Positions 15,842 to 26,814 of a DNA stretch of 64,000 nucleotides are shown here, one piece after another (within the stretch, counting starts at the first letter, position 1; every line of letters starts with the position of its first letter). The DNA is taken from positions 2,170,001 to 2,234,000 of the forward strand of contig NZ_JAUQTA010000001.1 of assembly GCF_030580915.1 (NCBI RefSeq), in the 5' to 3' direction. This DNA is from Nocardioides jiangxiensis. Lineage in GTDB: Bacteria > Actinomycetota > Actinomycetes > Propionibacteriales > Nocardioidaceae. The notes under the pieces were generated by a model, which did not search any database, had not been told where the DNA came from, and saw nothing but the letters and a program-made list of their open reading frames with translations. Made by a program: the position numbers and the translations under genes.

Positions 15842-17175
15842 CGCCCGCCCAGCTGGACACCGTCGTACGGCGTACGTCGGTGACGGTCGTCGTCGCTGCG
15901 CTCGCGGCGGTGACCGGCTGGTGGTTCGTGGGCAACCACCCGACGGGGCTCGTCGGTGCGATGGGGCTCGGCCGGCTCTCCGGCCTGCTCTCCGCGGCGC
16001 TGCTCCTGGTCCAGGTCGTCCTCATGGCGCGGGTGCCGCTGCTCGAGCGGGCCTGGGGCCAGGACGAGCTCGCGAAGCAGCACCGGTGGGTCGGCTTCGC
16101 CTCGTTCAACCTGCTGCTCGTGCACCTCGCCCTGATCACCTGGGCCTACGCCGGCGGCGCCTCAGCCCTGCTGACGACCGCCTGGCACCTGGTCGTCGAC
16201 TACCCGGGCATGCTGCTGGCCGCCGCCGGCACCGCGTGCCTGGTCATGGTCGTCGTGACCAGCGTGAAGGCGGCCCGGCGTGCGCTGCGCTACGAGTCGT
16301 GGCACCTGCTCCACCTCTACGCCTACCTCGGAGTCGGGCTGGCGCTGCCGCACCAGCTCTGGACCGGTCAGGACTTCGTCGGCCACCCCGTCGTCACCGC
16401 GACCTGGTGGACCGTGTGGGGCGCCGCGCTCGGTGCGGTGCTGCTCTGGAGGGTCGGGCTGCCTCTGGTCCGCACGGCCCGCCACGGGCTCAGGGTCACC
16501 TCGGTCGTCGAGGAGGGCGAGGGCGTGGTCTCGGTCTACCTCTCCGGCCGTCGCCTCGACCGGCTCGGTGCGGAGCCGGGGCAGTTCCTGGTCTGGCGCT
16601 TCCTCGGCCGGGACGGCTGGACCCGGGGCAACCCCTACTCCCTGTCGGCCGCTCCCGACGGGCGCAGCCTGCGCATCACCGTCAAGGCCCTGGGAGACGG
16701 CTCCGCCGAGCTGCGGTCGCTGCGGCCCGGCATGCGGGCCATGGTCGAGGGACCCTACGGCCGCCTCTCGCCCCGAGTCCGTACGTCGCGGCGCGTCGCC
16801 CTGATCGGCTCGGGGGTCGGCATCACGCCGCTCCGGGCGCTGGCCGAGGGACTCGACTACGCGCCCGGTGACGCGGTGCTGCTGCACCGCTTCTCCCGTG
16901 AGCCGCTCTTCACCCGCGAGCTCGAGGTCCTCGAGCGGGAGCGTGGCCTCGCCGTCGTCGGCCTGCCGGGTCCGCGGCGCTCGGAGGGCTCCTGGCTCGG
17001 CACGATCACCCCGGCCGTCGACGACGCCGCCGCCCTGCGGGCATGGGTACCGGACATCGCCGAGCGCGACGTCTACGTCTGCGGCCCCGCGGCCTGGGCG
17101 GGCGCCGTCCGCCGGTCCGCACGGGCCGCCGGCGTACCCGCGCGGCGGATCCACACCGAGGCTTTCGGGTGGTGA
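15838..17175 (+). CDS. Ferric-reductase-like flavocytochrome (membrane oxidoreductase)
   Basis: 445 aa. N-terminal heme membrane part (about 1-210, six helices) with His pairs in HRWVGFASFNLLLVHLALI and ESWHLLHLYAYLGVGLALPHQ. Then a ferredoxin-reductase-like module: an FAD block with RGNPYSLS (about 263-270), an NAD(P) block with GSGVGITPLRAL (about 322) and the C-terminal YVCGPAAW. It would move electrons from cytosolic NAD(P)H through FAD and heme across the membrane. The next cistrons encode an FMN carrier and its flavin transferase, so the acceptor is likely the FMN-binding protein. Overlaps both neighbours by 4 bp. Confidence 0.92.
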   Translation: MTPAQLDTVVRRTSVTVVVAALAAVTGWWFVGNHPTGLVGAMGLGRLSGLLSAALLLVQVVLMARVPLLERAWGQDELAKQHRWVGFASFNLLLVHLALITWAYAGGASALLTTAWHLVVDYPGMLLAAAGTACLVMVVVTSVKAARRALRYESWHLLHLYAYLGVGLALPHQLWTGQDFVGHPVVTATWWTVWGAALGAVLLWRVGLPLVRTARHGLRVTSVVEEGEGVVSVYLSGRRLDRLGAEPGQFLVWRFLGRDGWTRGNPYSLSAAPDGRSLRITVKALGDGSAELRSLRPGMRAMVEGPYGRLSPRVRTSRRVALIGSGVGITPLRALAEGLDYAPGDAVLLHRFSREPLFTRELEVLERERGLAVVGLPGPRRSEGSWLGTITPAVDDAAALRAWVPDIAERDVYVCGPAAWAGAVRRSARAAGVPARRIHTEAFGW

Positions 17176-17663
17176 CCGGGATGCGACGGATCATCTTCTG
17201 GCTGGCCTCGACGGCCACCGTGCTGGTGCTGCTCTTCAGCTACCACACCTCCCTCGGGTTGAGCACGGCGACGGCGACAGCCGCGGCGTACTCCGGCTCG
17301 GTGGCGGGCTCCACGACCACCCCGCCGGGCACCCCGAGCGGGTCGTCCTCGGCAGGGACCTCCGGCAGCGGCTCAGGGTCGGCGAAGGGCACGACCACGA
17401 CCGGCAACGTGGTCTACACCCGCTACGGCCCGGTCCAGGTGCAGGTGGTGACCAGCAGCGGCAGCATCACCTCGGTGAGGGTGCTGCAGTATCCGAGCAG
17501 CGACCCGCGCTCGCAGCAGATCAACGCCGAGGCGCTCCCGGTGCTGGTGCAGGAGACCCTGGATGCCCAGAGCGCCAGCATCGACATGGTGAGCGGGGCG
17601 ACGTACACCTCCGACGGCTACCTCCGGTCGATCCAGTCGGCCCTCGACAAGGCGGGCGCATGA
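17172..17663 (+). CDS. FMN-binding domain protein, membrane-anchored
   Basis: 163 aa from GTG 17172 (GTGA overlap). An N-terminal helix (about 5-24) anchors or exports it; residues about 35-75 are a Ser/Thr/Gly linker; 80-163 form an FMN_bind domain. The flavinylation motif is DMVSGATYTSDGY with T144 as the expected site of covalent FMN attachment. It is an extracytoplasmic electron carrier that takes electrons from the flavocytochrome. The modifying enzyme ApbE is the next gene. Confidence 0.9.
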   Translation: MTGMRRIIFWLASTATVLVLLFSYHTSLGLSTATATAAAYSGSVAGSTTTPPGTPSGSSSAGTSGSGSGSAKGTTTTGNVVYTRYGPVQVQVVTSSGSITSVRVLQYPSSDPRSQQINAEALPVLVQETLDAQSASIDMVSGATYTSDGYLRSIQSALDKAGA

Positions 17664-18424
17664 GCACCGCCCTGAGCTCCCCGGCCCGGTACGTCGAGCA
17701 GGTCATGGGGCTGCCGTTCAGCCTGGCCCTGCGCGGCCGCCACGCCTCCGACGCCCGGGCCCGGGAGGCGTGGGCGGCCGTCGTGGCCGACCTGCGCGAG
17801 GCCGACCGGGTGTTCAGCACGTGGCGCCCGGACTCGTGGGTGGCGCGGCTCGCGCGGGGCGAGGTGGAGGTGAGCGACTGTCCTGCCGAGGTGGCGGAGG
17901 TGCTGGCCCTCGGCAACGCGGCCGCGCACGCCTCGGGCGGCGCCTTCGCCCTCACCCGGCCGGACGGCACGGGGCAGACGGTCTTCGACCCGAGCGGTGT
18001 CGTGAAGGGGTGGGCCGCCGAGCGTGCCGCGCGCCACCTCGCGGAGCTGCCCGAGACCGACCACTGCCTCTCGGCCGGCGGCGACGTGCTGGCCTGGACC
18101 GCGGATCCGCTCGGCCGGCCCTGGACGATCGGTGTCGAGGACCCGGAGGATCCTCGGCGGATCATCGCCCGCGTCCCTCTTCGGCGGGGTGCGGTGGCGA
18201 CCTCCGGGAGTGCGCACCGTGGCGGGCACGTCGTCGACGCGCGGACCGGCCGGCAGCCGGCGGGAGTGCGTCAGGTGACCGTGATCGGGGGCGGCCTGAC
18301 GGCCGTCGACATCGAGGCGACCTCGGCGTACGCGCTCGGGCCCGATGCTGCGCGCTGGCTTCGCGCGCAGCGGCGCACGGGGATCGTCGTCTGGTCCGAC
18401 GGGCGGGCCGAGCTGGTCGGCTGA
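17660..18424 (+). CDS. apbE: FAD:protein FMN transferase (ApbE family)
   Basis: 254 aa from ATG 17660 (ATGA overlap with the carrier gene). It transfers FMN from FAD to a Thr of the FMN-binding protein through a phosphodiester bond. Family blocks: VFSTWRPDSWVARL, SGGAFALTRPDG, DPSGVVKGWAAERA, LSAGGDVLA and VATSGSAHRGGHVVDARTG, then IEATSAYALG with the metal-binding Asp/Thr region. No clear signal peptide or lipobox, so in this host it may act in the cytosol or be held at the membrane in some other way; this is unusual for secreted ApbE and worth noting. Confidence 0.92.
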   Translation: MSTALSSPARYVEQVMGLPFSLALRGRHASDARAREAWAAVVADLREADRVFSTWRPDSWVARLARGEVEVSDCPAEVAEVLALGNAAAHASGGAFALTRPDGTGQTVFDPSGVVKGWAAERAARHLAELPETDHCLSAGGDVLAWTADPLGRPWTIGVEDPEDPRRIIARVPLRRGAVATSGSAHRGGHVVDARTGRQPAGVRQVTVIGGGLTAVDIEATSAYALGPDAARWLRAQRRTGIVVWSDGRAELVG

Positions 18425-18452
18425 ACGGTCGACCCCGGCAGCCGGGCCCAGG

Positions 18453-18566
18453 TCAGTGCTGCACGGCGGCGTGGGCCGGAGCCGGTGCAGGAGGGGCGTC
18501 GGTCGTCGTCGCAGTGAACGTCGCGGCCGCCACGATGGCGACGGTGCCGAGCACGATGTTGGTCAT
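18453..18566 (-). CDS. Possible 37-aa membrane peptide
   Basis: ATG 18566 with GGGGGAAC 3-10 nt upstream, the same leader (TCGGGGGAACC) as the large secreted protein at 37238. The product is one hydrophobic helix (MTNIVLGTVAIVAAATFTA) and an Ala/Pro tail. Only the ribosome site and hydrophobic pattern support it. No other gene fits the 277 bp between apbE and the DUF2207 gene; in 18567-18701 I see nothing else. Confidence 0.35.
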   Translation of the reverse strand: MTNIVLGTVAIVAAATFTATTTDAPPAPAPAHAAVQH

Positions 18567-18701
18567 GGGTTCCCCCGAGTGGGTAGGCGGGCAGGCCGAG
18601 TCCTGCGTGTCCGTACGCCGGTGGAACGGTTGCATCGCGCACCCATGACGCGGTGGCGTCCACGATGTGGTGTGATCCGGCCCACGCTGTGGGCCGCGGT
18701 G

Positions 18702-20744
18702 TCACCAGGTGCCTCCGCCACCTCCGCCACCGCCTCCGCCGCCGGAGAACCCACCGCCGCCCGACGAGGACGATCCGTCGCCCGAGGAGGAGCTGCTCGA
18801 CGAGCCCGAGCTCCACGACTCTCCGGCGCCCCGGAGTGACGCCAGGCGCGACGTGCGGACGAAGGCACCGATGCTCTCCCTGATCGCGGACTCGCCCGAG
18901 GCTGCGAAGGAGTGCAACGAGCTGACCAGGTCGTCGGTCGACGGAGCGGGCGCGACCGACCGAGCCGACCCATCCGACGCGATCCGGTGTCCATCGGCCT
19001 GGTCCGCGACCCGCGGCACCAGATCGGCGACGTCGGGGAACTTGTCGGCCCAGGCGTCCGCACAGCCGAACGCGACGGCGTACGGCAGCCACTGGAGGTA
19101 GGTGCTCTCCGTGCTGGCTGCGAAGGTGCTGCGGGCCTCGGCGCTGTCGGTCGCGAGCATCCGCCGGAAGCCGCCGGCGCGGCTCCACGCCTCGCGCCCC
19201 TCGGGGGTGGCGCGCAGGTACACGCCGCCCGTCGGTCGCTCCGTGCCGACCAGCGTGACGACGCCGAGGGTCGCGATGCCGCCGCCGACTCCCGTGAGGA
19301 ACGAGGCGAAGCCGTGGCCGGTCAGTGCGCCCCAGACGAACACCGCTCCGGCACAGACGGACAGGACCCAGATGGCGAAGGTCGTCATGGCCAGGCCCCC
19401 TCGCTCCAGGAGCAGGCTCGTGCCGCCCAGGAGAGCGATGGCGGCGAGCGGCAGCGCCCACACGATCGGCCCGGTCGACGCGACGACCACGGCGAGCACG
19501 AGACCGAGCCCGGCAGCGACGCCCTGGCTCCAGCGCAGCCAGGCGGGCGGTGTCCAGCCGACGAGCAGGCCGGAGTCGGCGGCCCACGACGCGGTCGCCT
19601 GCGTCAGTGCCCGGTGGGCACCGCCGAGGCGCGCTCCGCCGGACCGGTCGAAGGAGACGTCGCGGTCTCCCAGGCTGCTCGACAGGCGACGCGTCACGAC
19701 GTCGTCCACCTGCCAGTCGTCGGTGCCCGGACGCGAGCGCCAGGTTCCCTTGCGGCCGCGGCCCAGCGTGATCATCCCGGCCACGGCGGCCTGGAGGAGC
19801 GACCCGGCGAACATGGCGCGCGTGAACCGGCGCTCCAGCAGGTAGGCGGCCTGCGCCGGCCCGACGCCGCGGGGCGGGCCGGCGACCAGCGGGAACGGCG
19901 GCCGGGCCTCGCGCATCCTCCAGACCACGAAGCCGCCGCCGAGGACGATCGCCGCGGTCAGCAGCAGCGCGAGCGCCGCCGCTTCCCTGCTCGACCCCCA
20001 GGTGCGCTCGGCCTCGACGGACCACGGGCGGAGCTGCTGGGCCAGCGGTGGGCGGCGTACGTCCACGAGGGTGCTGACCGTGACCGGCGTGCGGGACCAC
20101 AGGTGGTGCTGGGTGATGGTGAACGAGTCGCCGTCGGCGCCGGGCATCACCTGGTCACATCCGTCGCCGGGTCCCCACCCCACCGTGCAACGCACGCGGC
20201 CGATCCCGGCCGGCAGGTGCACACGCAGCGTGGTGGCGTCGATGGTGTTCTGCCAACCGCCGGGCACGAGGTCCCAGTAGAAGCGCGAGCGGCTGCCGGC
20301 GGGCAGCAGGACGTCGTCGACCGTGTACCGCAGCACGTAGGTGTGCTCGCCGGCGGGAAGCGTCCGGTCGGGGCTGCCGACCCGGTAAACGACGAACCGC
20401 CCGTGCCGCTGGGTCGAGCGCTCCACCACGGCGTGGGCGCCGCGGCGGTCGTCGACCGTGACGCTCATGTCGTGGGGCGCGCGACGGAGCCCCGGGGCGT
20501 TGGGGTCGTCGAGGTCGAAGTACCGGTAGATGCCGTGGCTCCCGTCGTCGCGGAAGTCGACCGTCACGCGCTCGACGACCGCCATCGACCCGTCGGCGTG
20601 CACGTCGAAGTCGGCCACGTAGCGGCTGATCGGGTGGGCATCGGAGCCGCCGGCCTCGCTCTCGTCGTGCCACCAGCGCGGCGCCAGCAGGAGGGCCGGA
20701 AGCAGCAGGAGCCCCAGGACGTACGCCGCGAAGAAGCGCCTCAT
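18702..20744 (-). CDS. DUF2207 family membrane protein
   Basis: 680 aa from ATG 20744 (a TATGTT box 7 nt upstream). Signal or anchor helix about 3-22, an extracytoplasmic beta-sandwich DUF2207 domain about 35-250 ([30 protein letters not shown]), membrane helices about 265-285, 340-360, 420-480 and 490-510, then a cytosolic region. The C-terminus is a Ser/Gly run ending GGGGTW, typical of the family. The role is unknown; a part in envelope maintenance is only guessed. The extreme low-complexity end may be sensitive to replication slippage. Confidence 0.9.
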   Translation of the reverse strand: MRRFFAAYVLGLLLLPALLLAPRWWHDESEAGGSDAHPISRYVADFDVHADGSMAVVERVTVDFRDDGSHGIYRYFDLDDPNAPGLRRAPHDMSVTVDDRRGAHAVVERSTQRHGRFVVYRVGSPDRTLPAGEHTYVLRYTVDDVLLPAGSRSRFYWDLVPGGWQNTIDATTLRVHLPAGIGRVRCTVGWGPGDGCDQVMPGADGDSFTITQHHLWSRTPVTVSTLVDVRRPPLAQQLRPWSVEAERTWGSSREAAALALLLTAAIVLGGGFVVWRMREARPPFPLVAGPPRGVGPAQAAYLLERRFTRAMFAGSLLQAAVAGMITLGRGRKGTWRSRPGTDDWQVDDVVTRRLSSSLGDRDVSFDRSGGARLGGAHRALTQATASWAADSGLLVGWTPPAWLRWSQGVAAGLGLVLAVVVASTGPIVWALPLAAIALLGGTSLLLERGGLAMTTFAIWVLSVCAGAVFVWGALTGHGFASFLTGVGGGIATLGVVTLVGTERPTGGVYLRATPEGREAWSRAGGFRRMLATDSAEARSTFAASTESTYLQWLPYAVAFGCADAWADKFPDVADLVPRVADQADGHRIASDGSARSVAPAPSTDDLVSSLHSFAASGESAIRESIGAFVRTSRLASLRGAGESWSSGSSSSSSSGDGSSSSGGGGFSGGGGGGGGGGGTW

Positions 20745-20801
20745 GTCGCGCAACATAAGCCACCGCGACGTCGGGAGGGTGACGGCTGGCAGGCTGGAGG
20801 C

Positions 20802-22826
<2,025 letters not shown>

Positions 22827-22853
22827 CGGGCGGGGAATCAGCCCCGGACGAAA

Positions 22854-23894
22854 GTGGTTGACGTGTCCATGACCAAGAGGGAGTTCGGACTCGACACCTT
22901 CGGCGGCGTCACGCGCGATGCCGACGGCAACCCGCAGCACCATGCCCGCGTGATCCGCGACATCGTGGACGAGGCCGTGCTCGCCGACCAGGTCGGCCTC
23001 GACTTCTTCGGCGTCGGCGAGCACCACCGCAGCGACTTCGCCGTCTCCAGCCCGGAGATGGTGCTGGCCGCCGTCGCCTCGCGCACCGAGCGGATCCGGC
23101 TCGGCTCGGCCGTCACCGTGCTGAGCTCCGACGACCCCGTCCGCGTCTTCGAGCGGTTCGCCACCCTCGACGCCGTCTCCCGGGGCCGTGCCGAGATCGT
23201 CGCGGGACGTGGCTCCTTCACCGAGTCGTTCCCCCTCTTCGGCTTCGACCTGAGCCAGTACGAGCTCCTCTTCGAGGAGCGGCTCGAGCTGCTCGCCGCG
23301 CTGCTGAAGGAGCAGCCGGTGACGTGGTCGGGCACGACCCGGGCCCCGCTGCGCGACCAGGAGGTCTTCCCGCGGACCGAGGGCGGCATGCGGGCCTGGG
23401 TGGGCGTGGGCGGCAGTCCGGAGTCCGTCGTCCGCACCGCACGCCACGGCTTCGGGCTCTTCCTGGCGATCATCGGCGGCTCGAGCGACCGCTTCGCGCC
23501 GTACGTCGACCTCTTCGAGCGCGCCCAGGACGAGTTCGGGGTGGAGCGGCAGGCGGTGGCGGTGCACTCGCCGGGGCTCGTCGCCACGACCGATGAGGAG
23601 GCCCGCGCGATCGTCCACGACGGGTGGCTGGCGATGCGGACGAGGATCGGCGCGGAGCGGGGCTGGCCGCCGCCCCGGTCGGGCGACTTCGAGCGCGAGG
23701 TCGTCGACGGTGCTCTCTACGTGGGCTCGCCCGAGACGGTGGCGCGCAAGATCGCGGCGACGGTGCGGACGCTCGGGCTCGACCGCTTCGACCTGAAGTA
23801 CGACCAGGGTCGGGTCCGGCACGGCGACCTGCTGCGCTCGATCGAGCTCTACGGCTCGCAGGTCGTCCCGCTGGTCCGGGACATGCTCGCCTGA
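22854..23894 (+). CDS. LLM-class flavin-dependent oxidoreductase
   Basis: 346 aa from GTG 22854; GTG 22863 and ATG 22869 are possible starts. Bacterial-luciferase-like TIM barrel: FGVGEHHRSDFAVSSPEMVLAA, SAVTVLSSDDPVRVFERFATLDAVSRGRAEIVAGRGSF and the C-terminal YVGSPETVARKIAATV. It uses reduced FMN (or F420 in other branches) to oxygenate a small molecule; substrate unknown. It ends 3 bp from the stop of the convergent TetR gene. Confidence 0.9.
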   Translation: MVDVSMTKREFGLDTFGGVTRDADGNPQHHARVIRDIVDEAVLADQVGLDFFGVGEHHRSDFAVSSPEMVLAAVASRTERIRLGSAVTVLSSDDPVRVFERFATLDAVSRGRAEIVAGRGSFTESFPLFGFDLSQYELLFEERLELLAALLKEQPVTWSGTTRAPLRDQEVFPRTEGGMRAWVGVGGSPESVVRTARHGFGLFLAIIGGSSDRFAPYVDLFERAQDEFGVERQAVAVHSPGLVATTDEEARAIVHDGWLAMRTRIGAERGWPPPRSGDFEREVVDGALYVGSPETVARKIAATVRTLGLDRFDLKYDQGRVRHGDLLRSIELYGSQVVPLVRDMLA

Positions 23895-23897
23895 ACC

Positions 23898-24524
23898 TCA
23901 GTCGTCGACGCCGGCGAGGACGTCGGCGACGACGTCGCTGGTCAGCGCGATCAGCGCCTCGACCGGCTCGGCGTAGTCGTCCAGGGCCCAGCGGATCGCG
24001 CTGCCGGCCAGCAGCGCCCAGACGGCGGCCGCCACGAGACGGGTGTCGTGGCCGCGATAGCGGCGGCCGTCGAGTGCGGTGGCGACGAGGGCGGTCCAGC
24101 TCGCGGTGGCGCCGCGGATCGCGTCGCGGGCGCTGCCCGCGAGCGGAAGGAGCTCGCTGAGGATGACGTTGGCGGTCGGCCTGTCGGTGTCGATGACGTG
24201 GAAGTACGCCGCGATGCCGGCCGCGGCGCGGTGTCGCACGTCGTCGCCCGCCACGAGGATCGCCTCGGCGACCTGCCCCTGCACGCGCGCGGTCGCGTCG
24301 AGGTAGACCGCCGTCAGCAGCTCCTCCGCCGAGCCGAAGCTCTCGTAGAAGTACCTCTTGGTCAGCCCGGCCTCGGCGCACACGGCGTCGATCGAGGTGG
24401 CGGCGAAGCCGCGGGTGCCGTAGAGGGCCAGCCCCGCCTCCAGCAGCCGGGAGCGCCGCTCGCTGGTGCGCTGGGCCGGCGAGGCGCCGCCGTAGGTCCG
24501 CCCGGTCCTCTCAGCGGAGCTCAT
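23898..24524 (-). CDS. TetR-family transcriptional regulator
   Basis: 208 aa. N-terminal helix-turn-helix about 18-65 (RSRLLEAGLALYGTRGFAATSIDAVCAEAGLTKRYFYESFGSAEELL) and an Ala-rich ligand domain with ISELLPLAGSAR-type helices. The gene lies 13 bp after the serine hydrolase gene on the same strand, so both are under the promoter and candidate operator at 25829, fitting an autorepressor. The ligand is unknown, possibly a lipophilic ester handled by the hydrolase. Confidence 0.9.
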   Translation of the reverse strand: MSSAERTGRTYGGASPAQRTSERRSRLLEAGLALYGTRGFAATSIDAVCAEAGLTKRYFYESFGSAEELLTAVYLDATARVQGQVAEAILVAGDDVRHRAAAGIAAYFHVIDTDRPTANVILSELLPLAGSARDAIRGATASWTALVATALDGRRYRGHDTRLVAAAVWALLAGSAIRWALDDYAEPVEALIALTSDVVADVLAGVDD

Positions 24525-24537
24525 GCCGCGGATCCTT

Positions 24538-25779
24538 TCACGCCTGCGTGCGGGGGATCGCCTTGCTGATCGCCCAGTTCACGGCCGCGAGGCGGACCAC
24601 CGCCTCGGGCGAGGCGGACTTGCCGGTGTTGAGGAACGCCACCGAGAGCTCGCGCGCCGGATCCGCCCAGCAGGTGATGTTCATGAAGCCGAGGTGGCCG
24701 AACGCCTCCGGGGTGTTCCAGCCGTAGAGCGACGCGGTCGGCTCGCCGAGCATGAAGCCGGCCGAGAAGCGGATCGGGACCGGCAGCATGCCGTCCATGA
24801 CCAGTGGGCCCGCCGGGCGCACGGCCTCGGCGTACGTCCCGGGGGAGAGGACGCGCGTGCCGGCGAGCTCGCCGCCCCGCATGAGCATCTCGAAGACGGT
24901 GGCGGCGTCGTGGGCGCTGGCCCAGATGCCGGCCGAGGGGAGGACGGACGACATCGCGCCCGGCGAGTTCAGGCCGTCCGGCACCTTGTGCGGCTCGACG
25001 CCGAGGACGCGGGTGATGACCGTCGTCAGCGGCGGTACGACGGTCGGTCCGGTCCAGTAGCTCAGGGCCACCGCGTCCCGGCGGTCCTCAGGGACGCCGT
25101 AGGTCATGGTGGGCAGGTCGAGCGGGCCGGCGAGGTACTCCTCGAGCAGCCCGGGGAAGCTGCGACCGGTGCGTCGCACGATCGCGTCGAGCAGGTAACC
25201 GCCGGTGACGGCGTGGTAGGCCTGCCGAGGCGACCGGGCGAGCCGGGCGTCGCACAGGGCCGCGACGACCCGGTCGATGTCGAGCAGCTCGTCGGTCTCC
25301 GGCTTCCGCAAGGGCAGGCGGGCGAGCCGCGCGCGGTGCGTGAGGAGGTCGCGGACGGTGACGGCTTCCTTGCCGTGCACCGCGAACTCGGGGAGGTGCG
25401 ACGCGACGGTGTCGTCCAGCGCGAGGCCGCCCTCCTCGACCAGGCGGTGCACCAGCACGGCGCTGATCGCCTTGGAGCAGGAGTAGAGGCAGACCGGTGT
25501 GTCGGTGGTGATCAGGTCGTCGGCGCCGAGGCGGCGGTGACCGATGGCCCGGTCGACCACGACCTCGCCGCGGTGCTTGACGACCAGGCTCATGCCGGGC
25601 TGCAGGCCCGTCCGGTAGAAGGCCCGGACCGCCTTCCAGATCCGCTCGACGTCATCGGTGCGCAGGCCGACGGTCGTGGGGTCGACCTCGTCGCCGACGG
25701 TGGTCAGCGGCGAGAGCCGGCGGGGGACGGCGACCCTGGTGCCGAAGGGCCTGGTCAGCTGCGTCAGTGCTGCGTGCAC
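24538..25779 (-). CDS. Serine hydrolase, beta-lactamase/EstB class
   Basis: 413 aa from GTG 25779 (GGGAG upstream). The S-x-x-K motif is YSCSKAIS (about residue 110) and the Tyr motif is YHAVTGG (about residue 221). The third motif is less clear, probably HLGFMNITCW near the end. Further family marks are LDDTVASHLPEF and VRDLLTHRARL. No signal peptide, so it is a cytosolic esterase or amidase, not a resistance beta-lactamase. First gene of a two-gene unit with TetR. Confidence 0.9.
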   Translation of the reverse strand: MHAALTQLTRPFGTRVAVPRRLSPLTTVGDEVDPTTVGLRTDDVERIWKAVRAFYRTGLQPGMSLVVKHRGEVVVDRAIGHRRLGADDLITTDTPVCLYSCSKAISAVLVHRLVEEGGLALDDTVASHLPEFAVHGKEAVTVRDLLTHRARLARLPLRKPETDELLDIDRVVAALCDARLARSPRQAYHAVTGGYLLDAIVRRTGRSFPGLLEEYLAGPLDLPTMTYGVPEDRRDAVALSYWTGPTVVPPLTTVITRVLGVEPHKVPDGLNSPGAMSSVLPSAGIWASAHDAATVFEMLMRGGELAGTRVLSPGTYAEAVRPAGPLVMDGMLPVPIRFSAGFMLGEPTASLYGWNTPEAFGHLGFMNITCWADPARELSVAFLNTGKSASPEAVVRLAAVNWAISKAIPRTQA

Positions 25780-25828
25780 GGTGCTCCCGGGTTCGTGAGG
25801 CGCCGTGTCCCGGGAGGCGCGCTCTATC

Positions 25829-25846
25829 TGACACGCGACAGTATCA
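25829..25846. promoter_or_regulatory. Candidate TetR operator
   Basis: TGACAC (25829-25834), six bases, GTATCA (25841-25846): half-sites TGAyAC and GTrTCA that mirror each other at every fixed base. It stands out as AT-rich in a very GC-rich region. It sits 50-67 bp before the hydrolase-TetR unit, where a promoter is expected, and directly after the convergent-free end of the upstream gene. Confidence 0.5.
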
Positions 25847-25862
25847 AATGGATCCGCGGCGG

Positions 25863-26711
25863 TCAGCCCATCTGGTCGGGCGTGAGGCCACCGCGGGTCG
25901 CGAGGACGTACTCGGCCACCATGTCGCCGAGGAGTGCACCCATGCCGATGTCGGCGGGGGAGAGCGTGCGCGTGTAGAGACGGGACCAGGCGACCTGGCG
26001 CTCGAGGTCGACGTACGTGGCGGAGTCGCCGGTGTCGAGGGCGGCCAGGACGCCGCGGGCGGCGGCCGCCGCAGCCTCCTCCCGGGCCGGGAACGGGAAC
26101 GGCGGGACGTGCGGGCCGTCCGCTGCGGCCTCCCCGGTCGTGCGGCCGGTCGTCGGGGTGGGCGTCGGGGTCGGCACGGTGGTGGACTGGGTGCGCAGCT
26201 GGTCCCGGAGCGTGTCGGAGAGCTGGGTCGCCAGGCTGATCGCCGTCGCGGTCGCATCCTTCAGGTCGGCCGGGTGGACGGTGCCGGCGTGCTTGTCGGC
26301 GGCGAGCATCCACACGTCGTAGGTCCCGTGGTTGTGGAGCCAGGCCGCGGCGACGTTGCCCGCGTGGCTCGTGGCGGTGGCGGCGGGCTGTGCTGCGTCG
26401 GCGTCGGGGGTGACCGGGAACGCGCTGGCGGCCCAGGTCATGAACTTGTCGTCGTGGGGCTTCGCGGTCCGCGACTGCTGCCAGAACCTGGCCATCAGCG
26501 CGTGTGCGCGCGCCGCCTCGGGGTCGATCAGGTGCCCGGCCCGGGCGACCGTCGTCGCGGGGTAGAGCGGCGGCTGCGGGTGGTCCGCCATGCGCTGCTC
26601 GAGGGTGCGACCTCCCCACCACCCGACCAGCCGGGTCTCGCCGGCCGCGGCGAAGCCGAGGAAGGCGACGATCAGCACGACGAGGATGAGGTCCTGGCGG
26701 CCCCGCTTCAT
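25863..26711 (-). CDS. Membrane-anchored hypothetical protein
   Basis: 282 aa from ATG 26711 with GAAAGGAAA upstream. Residues about 7-26 are a hydrophobic anchor (LILVVLIVAFLGFAAAG). An extracytoplasmic region follows with a Thr/Pro linker near 185-205 (TTVPTPTPTPTTGR) and an Ala-rich helical end. Ser/Thr/Asp content is ordinary and there are no Cys. I recognise no family. A PhoB/PhoP-type repeat lies 63-80 bp before the start, so phosphate control is possible. Confidence 0.7.
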   Translation of the reverse strand: MKRGRQDLILVVLIVAFLGFAAAGETRLVGWWGGRTLEQRMADHPQPPLYPATTVARAGHLIDPEAARAHALMARFWQQSRTAKPHDDKFMTWAASAFPVTPDADAAQPAATATSHAGNVAAAWLHNHGTYDVWMLAADKHAGTVHPADLKDATATAISLATQLSDTLRDQLRTQSTTVPTPTPTPTTGRTTGEAAADGPHVPPFPFPAREEAAAAAARGVLAALDTGDSATYVDLERQVAWSRLYTRTLSPADIGMGALLGDMVAEYVLATRGGLTPDQMG

Positions 26712-26773
26712 GGTGTTTCCTTTCGGGCGACGCGCCTGCGGCGCCGCGCTCCGCGCGAAGGTAGGCGGCGGAT

Positions 26774-26791
26774 CGTGAACGCTTCGTGAAC
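26774..26791 (-). promoter_or_regulatory. PHO-box-like direct repeat
   Basis: CGTGAAC at 26774-26780 and again at 26785-26791, 11 bp apart; on the minus strand this reads GTTCACG-AAGC-GTTCACG. The Streptomyces PHO box is made of 11-nt units beginning GTTCAC. It lies between the divergent hypothetical gene (26711) and the DUF1353 gene (26815). A related repeat is at 29364. Confidence 0.45.
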
Positions 26792-26814
26792 CGTGTGCGG
26801 GCAGACTGGGTGGC

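Noticed and set aside
18670..18840. A simple-sequence repeat or CRISPR-like array
   Set aside because: It is the Gly/Ser-coding end of the DUF2207 gene; there are no spaced direct repeats.
18912..20800. A very long plus-strand frame running through the DUF2207 gene into the YyaL gene
   Set aside because: The part upstream of 20802 is antisense to a well-supported membrane protein; the true start is the ATG at 20802 with its leaderless box.
24538..25779. Antibiotic-resistance beta-lactamase
   Set aside because: SxxK and Tyr motifs are present but no signal peptide, and the overall pattern is that of class C-like esterases.
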